A stretch of DNA of 21,815 nt from the NCBI GenBank assembly GCA_030038335.1, contig JASHPC010000104.1:1-21815 (forward strand), in the 5' to 3' direction. This document shows positions 1 through 6,944 of the stretch, one piece after another. The translations under genes and the position numbers were made by a program. Position 1 is the stretch's first letter. Each line of letters begins with the position of its first letter. This DNA comes from Vulcanimicrobiota bacterium (GTDB lineage: Bacteria > Vulcanimicrobiota > Vulcanimicrobiia > Vulcanimicrobiales > Vulcanimicrobiaceae). The notes below the pieces were generated by a model. It did no database searches. It saw only the letters and a program-made list of their open reading frames with translations, and was not told where the DNA came from.

Positions 1-183
1 ATAGCAGTTTTCGGAATTTTTATGACTCCCATCGGCTGGCGACTGGCCGTCTTCGTGTGGGGATACGCGATCGTGTGGTTCCTCATCAGCGACCGTGTCA
101 AGCTCGCTGCCTATCGCATTTTCGATCATGGAACTTTCCATGTTTTCCGGCGCTTCACTCGCATGCCCAGCGCTGCGAGATGA
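1..183 (+). CDS. Plasma-membrane proton-efflux P-type ATPase, C-terminal end (partial)
   Basis: The reading frame is open from the window edge and stops at 181-183, leaving 60 residues. It holds a last transmembrane helix (about residues 8-28, rich in W, V, F and A), then the polar tail motif SDRVKLAAYRIFD. I recognise that helix-plus-DRVKL..YRIFD ending as typical of bacterial and archaeal P-III (plasma-membrane type) H+-ATPases, which pump protons out of the cytoplasm at the cost of ATP. None of the catalytic DKTGT, actuator or nucleotide-binding parts lie in the window, so the assignment rests on the tail alone. The next gene, a universal stress protein, starts 13 bases after the stop, so the two are probably co-transcribed. 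A different P-type ATPase subfamily is the main alternative. Confidence 0.68.
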   Translation: MAVFGIFMTPIGWRLAVFVWGYAIVWFLISDRVKLAAYRIFDHGTFHVFRRFTRMPSAAR

Positions 184-196
184 GGAACGACGATTC

Positions 197-691
197 ATGG
201 CAGCCCTACGGAATCTCGTGGTCGCTTACGATGGCTCGGATCAGGCAAAATCTGCCCTGGACGTCGCAATCGCATTGGCACGCAGTGAGCGAGCTTGCGT
301 TGTCGTCTGCTATGCTCTCGATGTTGCCACCGAAATCGGGAGGATAGCCGCGGGCTTCCATTACACTCCGCCGACGGCTAAGAAGATGCTGCGTGAAGAT
401 GCGCGCGCGATACTGGGGGAGGCTTCAGCTCGAGTGGCAGCCTCAAACTGGAAGCTAGAAACGAAGTTCTTGGATGTGCCCGTCGTCTCCGGAATCGTTG
501 ACTTCGCGAGCCGCATTGGTTCCGACATGATCGTCATCGGCAGCCACGGCCGTACGGGACTTCCTCGATTCATTCTGGGAAGCGTCGCCGAAGGTGTTCT
601 GCGCCATGCTGGGGTTCCGGTACTCGTCGTGCGAACGCCGATCCGCAGAACAAAACGCGTTAAGAAGGGCGGGAGCGCTCGCGGCGCTTGA
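197..691 (+). CDS. Universal stress protein (UspA family, ATP-binding type)
   Basis: A 164-residue cytosolic single-domain protein of the usual Usp length. The N-terminal strand NLVVAYDGSDQAKSAL carries the conserved Asp (D12) that contacts adenine in ATP-binding Usps. Near residues 115-129 the G-x2-G-x9-G-S pattern (GSHGRTGLPRFILGS) is the ribose/phosphate-binding loop. It probably works as a homodimeric ATP/AMP sensor in stress survival; the target is unknown. The frame is open further upstream (to 95), but I chose ATG 197 because a GAGGAA ribosome site lies 9 bases before it, the Usp fold begins there, and it avoids overlap with the ATPase gene. A basic tail (RRTKRVKKGG) extends past the fold. 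The stop lies 16 bases before the acetate kinase start, consistent with one transcript. Confidence 0.88.
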   Translation: MAALRNLVVAYDGSDQAKSALDVAIALARSERACVVVCYALDVATEIGRIAAGFHYTPPTAKKMLREDARAILGEASARVAASNWKLETKFLDVPVVSGIVDFASRIGSDMIVIGSHGRTGLPRFILGSVAEGVLRHAGVPVLVVRTPIRRTKRVKKGGSARGA

Positions 692-707
692 GCGATTTGT
701 CCGAGTT

Positions 708-1802
708 ATGAATTTGCTCTGCCTGGATGGCGGTTCGTCTTCGCTCAAATATGCGACGTATTCCACGCCGTCGGTCAAACTCACACGACTCGCCGCCGGA
801 ATTGAGCCGGCGACTGGCGCCGCTGAGGCCGATCTCGCTCGAGCGTTGTCGAAGGTCAAAGCGTCCGCCGGCGGTGCGATCGGCGCAGTGGGCCATAGGA
901 TTGTTTTCGGTGGCCGTCGGTACGAGGAGCCGACCTTGGTCAACGAAGTCGTTTTGCGGGATCTTGAAGAGCTGGTAGAGATCGAGCCGCTGCACCTACG
1001 TATCGAGCTCGATCTCGTCTATGCGGCAATGCGCCTGATTCCGAACGTGCCACACGTGCTTTGCTTCGATACGGCATTCCATCGCGAGTCCCCCGCCGTT
1101 GCAAAGTTGCTTCCGCTCCCGCCAAACATCGATCCGCTCCTTCAACGCTACGGATTTCATGGACTTTCGTACGAATACATTGCCTTAGAGCTCGGCCCGG
1201 ATGCCGAACTTACCGTCGTGGCGCACCTGGGCTCCGGCGCGAGCCTCTGCGCGCTCGATCGCGGAAAGCCGGTCGACACGACGATGGGATTTAGCACGCT
1301 AGGCGGTCTCATGATGGGAACGCGGCCGGGCGATCTCGATCCCGGCGTGATTCTTCGATTGCTCCAGTCCTCCCGTTACGATACGGCAAGTCTTTCCAAC
1401 TTGCTCTATCGCGAGTCGGGTTTGCTCGGCGTTTCAGGGACGACTCCCGACATGCAAATGCTGATTTCGGCGGCTGATACCGACGCGCGTGCCGCCATCG
1501 CAATCGAACTATTCGTCTATCAGTTGACCAAACAGCTTGGAGCAATGATAGCGGTCCTAGGCGGTATCGACACGCTCGTCTTTACCGGAGGGATCGGCGA
1601 GCACGCACATACGGTTCGCGCCGCAGCCTGCGAGCGGTTCGGCCACATCGGTCTAAGCCTCGATGCGACGGCAAATACACGTAACGAGCGTGTGATCTCG
1701 GCGCCGCACAGCAGCGTGAGGGTTTTCGTCATACCCACCGATGAAAACCGTATGATCGCGCGTCACGCGCTCGAACTTTTAGGCCGCTTCGCAGCGCATT
1801 GA
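708..1802 (+). CDS. ackA: Acetate kinase (acetate/propionate kinase family), short form
   Basis: Phosphorylates acetate with ATP, or runs in reverse to make ATP from acetyl phosphate. The 364-residue protein (usually about 400) has the ASKHA-fold signatures in order: DGGSSSLKY at the N-terminus, GHRIVFGG, FDTAFH (catalytic Asp), RYGFHGLS (conserved His), HLGSGASL, the TMGFSTLGGLMMGTRPGDLDPG block with the conserved Arg, and FTGGIGEH near the C-terminus. The residue that is normally Asn in the N-terminal loop (NxGSSS) is Asp here. ATG 708 is chosen because homology begins there; the frame is open back to 594, but that part overlaps the Usp gene. No phosphotransacetylase or phosphoketolase is visible nearby. 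A propionate or butyrate kinase of the same family cannot be excluded by eye. Confidence 0.9.
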   Translation: MNLLCLDGGSSSLKYATYSTPSVKLTRLAAGIEPATGAAEADLARALSKVKASAGGAIGAVGHRIVFGGRRYEEPTLVNEVVLRDLEELVEIEPLHLRIELDLVYAAMRLIPNVPHVLCFDTAFHRESPAVAKLLPLPPNIDPLLQRYGFHGLSYEYIALELGPDAELTVVAHLGSGASLCALDRGKPVDTTMGFSTLGGLMMGTRPGDLDPGVILRLLQSSRYDTASLSNLLYRESGLLGVSGTTPDMQMLISAADTDARAAIAIELFVYQLTKQLGAMIAVLGGIDTLVFTGGIGEHAHTVRAAACERFGHIGLSLDATANTRNERVISAPHSSVRVFVIPTDENRMIARHALELLGRFAAH

Positions 1803-1805
1803 CTC

Positions 1806-2369
1806 GTGGCAGCCGATACTTGGGCACTAGTGACCCGCGCGGGTAGCCGTTTGATGGCAGCCTCATTGGCGACCGTCGCGTTCTCCTGCGCTCCGAGCAC
1901 CCCTGCCTACAGCGGAACGCTCCAGACGCCAAGCGCTGCGGTCGGCAGCACTATAGGCGGCCGGATCACCCACGTGTATACGACCGAGTGGGCATTCATT
2001 ACAAAGGGTTCCCGGCTCGTGGCGTTCGATGACGCGCGGCAAAGAGCGGCGGTCGCCGCCGCAACCGGTCAGGTGAATGGGGCCCGCGCAGCGCTTGTAG
2101 ACCTTCGAGCGGGAACGCGACCGCAGGATCTCGCACGTGCGAAAGCACTTGCGCAGCACGATTACGCGCAGCTCGAGCTCGCGCGGTCTGCCACGCCGTA
2201 TCAATCGTGGCACGGAGCCAACTCGGTGAGGCGCTCGCGCAAGAACACGACGCCGCTATTTCTTGCGTTTCGTACGCACGGCAGGCTTCGCGCGTCGTTT
2301 ACTTCGCATGTAAGGGGTCGGGGGCTCGAGTCCCCTCATCTCCATATATCGCAAACCCGCATCGCATAA
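1806..2369 (+). pseudogene. Truncated HlyD/MFP-type periplasmic adaptor, N-terminal part
   Basis: Begins with a GTG 3 bases after the acetate kinase stop (an ATG at 1854 is an alternative start). Residues 15-35 form a hydrophobic export signal followed by CAPS, possibly a lipoprotein cysteine. Then comes a barrel/lipoyl-like segment (SGTLQTPSAAVGSTIGGRITHVYTTE..ITKGSRLVAFDD) and the start of an Ala/Arg/Gln-rich coiled coil (QRAAVAAATGQVNGARAAL), as in membrane-fusion subunits of ABC or RND exporters. Adaptors of this type usually have over 300 residues, with a second half-lipoyl and beta-barrel part. Here recognisable sequence ends near 2190, and the frame then runs through a tRNA fragment to a chance stop. 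The other frame from about 2207 (GTG, ARSQLGEALAQEHDAA) looks like more coiled coil, so a frameshift near 2200 may precede the truncation. No transporter partner follows. Confidence 0.6.
2298..2344 (+). tRNA. tRNA-Ala(CGC), 3' half only (probable att-site remnant)
   Basis: Read from 2298, the bases fold as the 3' part of a tRNA. The anticodon stem TTTAC/GTAAG (2298-2302 with 2310-2314, one U-G pair) encloses the 7-base loop TTCGCAT with anticodon CGC (2305-2307). Variable loop GGGTC follows, then T-stem GGGGG/CCCCT around CTCGAGT, acceptor strand CATCTCC and discriminator A (2344). U at position 70 fits the alanine G3-U70 identity pair. No matching 5' acceptor (GGGGATG-like) or TAGCTCAG D-arm is present upstream, and CCA is not encoded. 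A half tRNA that breaks at the anticodon stem is typical of an att site of a tyrosine-recombinase element, with the intact copy elsewhere. Confidence 0.65.
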
Positions 2370-2383
2370 CGCTTTGCGGGTTT
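2353..2383. terminator. Bidirectional intrinsic terminator
   Basis: A 9-bp perfect stem, AAACCCGCA (2353-2361) and TGCGGGTTT (2375-2383), encloses a 13-base loop and ends in a T run on the + strand. Its A-start/T-end symmetry lets it also end transcripts from the - strand. It sits between the tRNA-Ala remnant and the last gene of the leftward nrd-metE operon, so it probably served the original tRNA and now also closes that operon. Confidence 0.7.
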
Positions 2384-2394
2384 TGTATGCGACG

Positions 2395-3264
2395 TCAGGC
2401 CCGTTCGATACCAGCGCACCTCGGACAGACGCATGCCACATCACGTGCATATGGCGGGACTCGCTCGCGCACATCTTCAGAGATGCGTTCGGTATAGCAC
2501 CAGCACATTGCCCGTCCGGCCATCACGCCACATTGATTATCTTCGCCACACAGTGGGCATGCCGCTGCCGTCATCTGTTTTGCCTTGATCTCACAGAACC
2601 AGTGGCCGCTGACCGGCGATCCGCGCATCGTGGGTTTGTAGGTGCTCTTTCCGATCACGTATTGCACCGGCTCATGAAAAATCGGGCCGTCGAACACAAA
2701 CGTGTGAAACTCGCCATTTTCTCCGCATCTGTCAATGCGCGCGGGCATCTGCTCAATGAATGCCCAACCGTAGAGCCTGCCGAGATAGCGTTGCTCGAGG
2801 AACGCTCCATTAACGCAGCACACGACTGCGGCAAACCCGCGGCCAACAAACTCCTCGGCAAGCCGTCGGGACGGCATCTCCCGCAATGGATATAGTGCTG
2901 AAACGCCCCTGGAAATGAACGATTCCTCTAGTCGGCAACGGAACTGGGCGAACGAGATGCCGCCGAACGCAACGGCTTTGAGACCCTCATCTATGACAGG
3001 CTGCAAGGCCTCGAGATACTGCCGTACATAGACTTCGTAGGAGGTGTTGATCGGCAACTCGACGCGGATGAACGGCACACCAATCGAATGGGCCTGGCGC
3101 TCGATGAGGTCGACCGGAATCCCGTGCGCGCTGACCCGTCGGCATGATGCATCAAATGTCGTCACGAGCGCGACGACCTCATAGCTTTGATCGCGAAGAA
3201 GACGGTCCAACACGAGCGCTGAATCTTTTCCTCCACTCCACGAAACCGCGACGCGCGTCTTCAT
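2395..3264 (-). CDS. DUF71/COG2102 PP-loop ATPase fused to a C-terminal Cys_rich_CWC domain
   Basis: 289 residues. The N-terminal part (about 1-225) is an ATP-pyrophosphatase of the DUF71/COG2102 family: PP-loop SWSGGKDS at residues 8-15 and the family motif CGENGEFHTFVFDGPIF near 190. In eukaryotes and archaea the family contains diphthine-ammonia ligase (Dph6). Bacteria lack diphthamide, and comparative genomics has linked a bacterial branch to B12 salvage. The C-terminal 55 residues match the small Cys_rich_CWC family: CPLCGEDNQC, CWC and CVCPRC, a likely metal-binding knuckle. The two are normally separate proteins. The ATG lies 6 bases after the metE stop, so it is the last gene of the riboswitch-led operon, which favours a B12-related role. 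The actual substrate is unknown. Confidence 0.82.
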   Translation of the reverse strand: MKTRVAVSWSGGKDSALVLDRLLRDQSYEVVALVTTFDASCRRVSAHGIPVDLIERQAHSIGVPFIRVELPINTSYEVYVRQYLEALQPVIDEGLKAVAFGGISFAQFRCRLEESFISRGVSALYPLREMPSRRLAEEFVGRGFAAVVCCVNGAFLEQRYLGRLYGWAFIEQMPARIDRCGENGEFHTFVFDGPIFHEPVQYVIGKSTYKPTMRGSPVSGHWFCEIKAKQMTAAACPLCGEDNQCGVMAGRAMCWCYTERISEDVRERVPPYARDVACVCPRCAGIERA

Positions 3265-3270
3265 GCCGAG

Positions 3271-5559
3271 TTACATCGTACGGTCGGATGTCTTCTGACG
3301 TATGCTTTTCGCGGCGGTAACCATGTTGGCAAGCGCTGGACGCACCTCGTCCCAGGTGCGCGTCTTCAACCCACAGTCCGGCGTTACCCAGAGTCGCCCA
3401 ACGTCGATTTTCGCCGCAGCGCGTTCGAGAAGGTCTGCCATCTCCTGCGCACTTGGACAACGCGGCGAGTGAATATCGTAGACTCCTGGGCCGATCTCGT
3501 TTGTATAGCGCCCCGCGAACGCCTCGAGCAACTCCATTTTGGAACGAGCCGCCTCGATGAGGATGACGTCCGCATCGAGCGCGGCAATCGCGTCGACGAT
3601 GTCATTGAACTCACCGTAACACATGTGCGTCTGGATCTGCGTTTCGTCTCGTACGCCACTGGAGGCGGTGCGGAAGCACTCGACTGCCCATTGCAAATAG
3701 TCGCTCCACCGCGCATGCCGAAGCGGCAACCCTTCCCGCAATGCCGGCTCGTCAATTTGAACTATCTGAATTCCCGCTGTCTCGAGGTCCTGCACCTCGT
3801 CACGAAGAGCAAACGCAATTTGGCGGCACACGGCGTCGCGCCCAATATCGTCTCGAACGAAGGACCATTGTAGGATCGTCACCGGTCCCGTGAGCATGCC
3901 TTTTACCGGCCGTTTCGTCAGCGACTGCGCGAATTGCGACCACCCGACGGTCATCGGCGCGGGACGATGCACGTCACCATAGATGATCGGCGGCCGCACG
4001 CAACGAGAACCGTAACTCTGTACCCATCCATGCCGTGTGAATGCGAACCCATCGAGCTGCTCGCCAAAGTACTGTACCATGTCGTTTCGCTCGAACTCGC
4101 CATGCACGAGTACGTCGAGATCAATCTCTTCTTGCCAGCGGATTACCGATGCCGTCTGCTCCCGAAGAAACGCTTCGTATTCACGGTGGTCGAGCGTTCC
4201 ACGATCGTGCGCTGCACGCGCCTTGCGCACGTCGGACGTCTGCGGAAACGAGCCAATCGTCGTCGACGGAAGTATAGGCAAGCGCAGCGCTCCACGTTGC
4301 GCCGCACGACGTTCGTCGAACCCATGCGCGCGCCGCGAGTCCTCCGGCGTTGCGGCGGAAAGTCGCGCGGCGACGTCCGCACGGTGTATTTTCGGCGACC
4401 GTGCACGCGATGCGACGACAGCATCGGAGCGCTCCAGGTCATCAGAGACCGCCGAACGCCCGCGGTCGATTGCCGCGCCAAGAATGCACAGCTCGTCGAT
4501 CTTCTGCAGTGCAAAAGCGAGCCACTCGCGAATATCCGGGTCCAGATCGCGTTCCAACGAGAGGTCAACCGGAACGTGTAAGAGCGAGCACGACGGCGCA
4601 AGGATCGTGCGCTCCGCTCCCCGCACCGCAATAATGGGTTCGATACGGTCGAGCACCGCACGCAGATCCGCCCGCCAGATGTTCCTGCCGTCGATGACGC
4701 CGAGCGAGAGTACCATCGAGCGCGGCGCTCGTTGCGCGGCTCGTGCAAGCTCTTCCGGCCCTCTTACGAGGTCGAGGTGCAGCCCAGCGACAGGGAGACG
4801 AAGCGCAAGATCGAGACTGTCGCCAAGCTCGCCGAAGTACGTCGCCACCAAGAGATTCAGTCCATCAGTGATTTTGGCAATGGTCGCATACGAAGCGACT
4901 AAGGCTTCTCGGACTCCCGGTGTCAGATCGAGAGCGAGCACCGGCTCGTCGATTTGCACCCATCGCGCTCCGCAATTCCCAAGCCGTCGCAACACGTCGA
5001 TGTACACTGGCAGCACGTGAGGAAGCAGCGCTAGCGGATCGATGCCGTCCGCGGTCTTGCCCAGTAAGAGATAGCTCACCGGTCCTAAGAGCACGGGACG
5101 CGTCTCGTATCCAAGGCGACTCGCTTCCAGAAACTCGTCGATTGGTTTGTTGGAAGAGAGCGCAAAACGCTGTTTGGCGCGGAACTCTGGAACGATGTAA
5201 TGGTAGTTCGTGTCGAACCATTTCGTCATTTCCATTGCTTTGGTCGTCGCGTTGCCACGCGCCATCGCAAAGTAGGAATCAAGCGATGGATCGCCGCCGA
5301 GCTGCGTGTACGCTTCCGGAACGGCACCGAGCATGATGCTCGTGTCAAGGACGTGGTCGTACAAAGAGAAGTCGTTGCTTGGGAGAAGCGTGAGTCCGTG
5401 CTTGCGCTGGGAGGCCCAATTTTGGGCTCGCAGCGACGCCGCCTCGCCGCGCAGCATGCCTGCACCGATCTTGCCCGACCAGTACGACTCCAGCACGCTC
5501 TTGAGCTCGCGATGTGCGCCGATTCGAGGAAAACCGAGACTGCCGATCGAGACGCCCAT
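3271..5559 (-). CDS. metE: Cobalamin-independent methionine synthase
   Basis: Transfers the methyl group of 5-methyltetrahydropteroyl-polyglutamate to homocysteine without B12; cytosolic. 762 residues, the usual MetE length (about 750). The N-terminal half starts with SIGSLGFPRIGAHRELK. The catalytic C-terminal barrel starts with LPSTTIGSFPQT near residue 430. The zinc ligands are visible in the C-terminal half as H and C in THMCYGEFND, E in ILIEAARSK and C in VTPDCGLKTR. I chose ATG 5559 rather than the open extension to 5625: GGAGGGTTGAGG lies just upstream, homology begins there, and only 4 bases then separate it from the thioesterase stop. Being downstream of a cobalamin riboswitch fits the known logic of metE being shut off when B12 is available. 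Confidence 0.96.
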   Translation of the reverse strand: MGVSIGSLGFPRIGAHRELKSVLESYWSGKIGAGMLRGEAASLRAQNWASQRKHGLTLLPSNDFSLYDHVLDTSIMLGAVPEAYTQLGGDPSLDSYFAMARGNATTKAMEMTKWFDTNYHYIVPEFRAKQRFALSSNKPIDEFLEASRLGYETRPVLLGPVSYLLLGKTADGIDPLALLPHVLPVYIDVLRRLGNCGARWVQIDEPVLALDLTPGVREALVASYATIAKITDGLNLLVATYFGELGDSLDLALRLPVAGLHLDLVRGPEELARAAQRAPRSMVLSLGVIDGRNIWRADLRAVLDRIEPIIAVRGAERTILAPSCSLLHVPVDLSLERDLDPDIREWLAFALQKIDELCILGAAIDRGRSAVSDDLERSDAVVASRARSPKIHRADVAARLSAATPEDSRRAHGFDERRAAQRGALRLPILPSTTIGSFPQTSDVRKARAAHDRGTLDHREYEAFLREQTASVIRWQEEIDLDVLVHGEFERNDMVQYFGEQLDGFAFTRHGWVQSYGSRCVRPPIIYGDVHRPAPMTVGWSQFAQSLTKRPVKGMLTGPVTILQWSFVRDDIGRDAVCRQIAFALRDEVQDLETAGIQIVQIDEPALREGLPLRHARWSDYLQWAVECFRTASSGVRDETQIQTHMCYGEFNDIVDAIAALDADVILIEAARSKMELLEAFAGRYTNEIGPGVYDIHSPRCPSAQEMADLLERAAAKIDVGRLWVTPDCGLKTRTWDEVRPALANMVTAAKSIRQKTSDRTM

Positions 5560-5563
5560 TGCC

Positions 5564-5941
5564 TCAACCCTCCGCGTCGAAAAAGGTTGTCGGTTGGCCC
5601 GCGCCATCCACCGCAACCATGACAAAGCGGCTCACCGAGCAAAGGCGCCTCTGCCCCGTCAAAAGATTCTCCGAGAAAAGCCTCGTCTCGACGACCATTG
5701 AGCTCCTTCCGCGCGAGAGCACGCGCCCAATGACTTCCGCTACGTCGCCCTGATGTACCGGCTCGTGGAAATCCGTTTTGTCGAGTGAGGCTGTCACGAC
5801 CGCAGTTCTGCTGTATCGACTCGCCGCGATGAACGCCGCCTTGTCCATCAAGCGCAACGCGTCGCCACCGAACAGCGTGCCGTAATGATTCGTTTGATTA
5901 GGAAACACCATTTCAGCGATAACGACCTCAGAAGGATTCAT
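5564..5941 (-). CDS. Acyl-CoA thioesterase, hotdog fold (YciA/BFIT-like)
   Basis: 125 residues, one hotdog domain. The motif NHYGTLFGGDALRLMDKAAFIAA (residues 18-40) has the N-x-x-G-x-L-x-G-G start of the central helix seen in YciA and BFIT-type acyl-CoA thioesterases, including the catalytic Asp in GGDAL. These enzymes hydrolyse acyl-CoA to free acid and CoA, often with broad chain-length range; substrate cannot be read from sequence. The ATG overlaps the nrdB stop by 14 bases and metE starts 4 bases after its stop, so it is firmly inside the operon. A link to cobalamin shortage is possible: without B12, methylmalonyl-CoA mutase stops and propionyl- or methylmalonyl-CoA could build up. That link is inference. 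Confidence 0.85.
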   Translation of the reverse strand: MNPSEVVIAEMVFPNQTNHYGTLFGGDALRLMDKAAFIAASRYSRTAVVTASLDKTDFHEPVHQGDVAEVIGRVLSRGRSSMVVETRLFSENLLTGQRRLCSVSRFVMVAVDGAGQPTTFFDAEG

Positions 5942-6944
5942 CGAACCGAACCTGGCCTTCGACGCCGACGCGATATGCCGAGGGTCGGCGCTCGAAAAAG
6001 TTCGTTAGCTCCTGTACGTCCTGCAACGCCATGAAATCGAACGGATTTTTTGAACCATATTCCGCAGCATAGCTAAGACTTCCGAGCCGCAGGTCTGCGA
6101 CGTATTCGAGATACGAGCGCATATCGCGCGTCGAGAGTCCAGCGATTCCCTCTGAGAGGACGTCCTCGGCGAATGCAAGCTCTGAGCCGACTGCTTCTCG
6201 CAGCATGCGACGCACCGAGACTTCGAACTCGGCGTCGAACAACTCCGGGTGTTCGTCCCGTACCGTTTCGATCACTGAGAATGCAAACGCTATGTGCATG
6301 CTCTCATCGCGAAAGACCCAGTTCGTTCCCGATGCTAAGCCGTTGAGCATGCCTCGCGAGCGCAAATAGTACACGTATGCAAATGCTGCGAAAAAGAATA
6401 GTCCTTCCGTGCATGCGGCGAACGCAACGAGGTTGAGGAGAAATGCGCGCCGGTCCGCGTCGCTTTCAATGCGCTTGATCTCTTCGATTGAGTCTGTCCA
6501 GCGGAAGCAGAACTCACCCTTTGTGCGAATCGACGGAATGGTATCGATCGCCGCAAACGCTTCGGCGCGTTCACGCTCGTCCGGTATGTACGTGTCGAGG
6601 AGCGTAAGATAGAACTGGATATGCTGCGCTTCCTCGAAGAGCTGCCGCGAGAGGTACATGCGTGCCTCCGGCGCATTTAGATGCTTGTAGAAGCTCAACA
6701 CGAGATTGTTCGCAACTATCGTGTCGCCAGTTGCAAAGAACGCGACGAGACGGCGGATCAGATGTTGCTCTGCGGACGTGAGACGCTCGCGAAGATCCTG
6801 CAAATCCGTAGAGAAGTCTATCTCCTCGACGTTCCACGTGTTGGCAATTGCCGCACGGTACATATCGTAGAACTCGGGGTAGCGCATCGGCCGTAGCGTG
6901 AGCGCGAATCCAGGATCGAGAATCGATGGCTTTGCTGCAATCAT
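5928..6944 (-). CDS. nrdB: Ribonucleotide reductase class Ia, beta (radical) subunit
   Basis: Carries the diiron-tyrosyl radical used by NrdA to reduce ribonucleoside diphosphates. 338 residues. The metal ligands line up with the ferritin-like pattern: D74 (ATGDT), E105 and H108 (FEEAQH), E180 (CTEG), E214 and H217 (RDESMH). Y112, four residues after H108, is in the place of the radical tyrosine (Y122 in E. coli), so this is not a Phe/Leu-substituted class Ic or Y-less form. The frame also has an ATG at 6950, but the ATG at 6944 overlaps the nrdA stop as ATGA and has GAGG at a 7-base spacing, so I chose 6944. The tight overlap implies translational coupling with nrdA. Confidence 0.94.
   Translation of the reverse strand: MIAAKPSILDPGFALTLRPMRYPEFYDMYRAAIANTWNVEEIDFSTDLQDLRERLTSAEQHLIRRLVAFFATGDTIVANNLVLSFYKHLNAPEARMYLSRQLFEEAQHIQFYLTLLDTYIPDERERAEAFAAIDTIPSIRTKGEFCFRWTDSIEEIKRIESDADRRAFLLNLVAFAACTEGLFFFAAFAYVYYLRSRGMLNGLASGTNWVFRDESMHIAFAFSVIETVRDEHPELFDAEFEVSVRRMLREAVGSELAFAEDVLSEGIAGLSTRDMRSYLEYVADLRLGSLSYAAEYGSKNPFDFMALQDVQELTNFFERRPSAYRVGVEGQVRFDESF

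Noticed and set aside
2290..2344. 3' end of a tmRNA (ssrA) instead of a tRNA
   Set aside because: The CATCTCCA end also fits tmRNA, but a perfect 5-bp anticodon stem with a 7-base loop and a regular 5-base variable loop precedes the T-arm, as in tRNA-Ala. No tag peptide frame or tmRNA 5' end is found upstream.
2000..2344. Intact tRNA-Ala interrupted by a group I intron in the anticodon loop
   Set aside because: No 5' tRNA half (acceptor strand or TAGCTCAG D-arm) is found in the preceding 300 bases, which instead carry the HlyD-like coding sequence.
4037..5020. Long + strand frame of 327 codons opposite metE
   Set aside because: Low-complexity Ser/Arg-rich translation typical of the antisense of a GC-rich gene; metE on the other strand is unambiguous.
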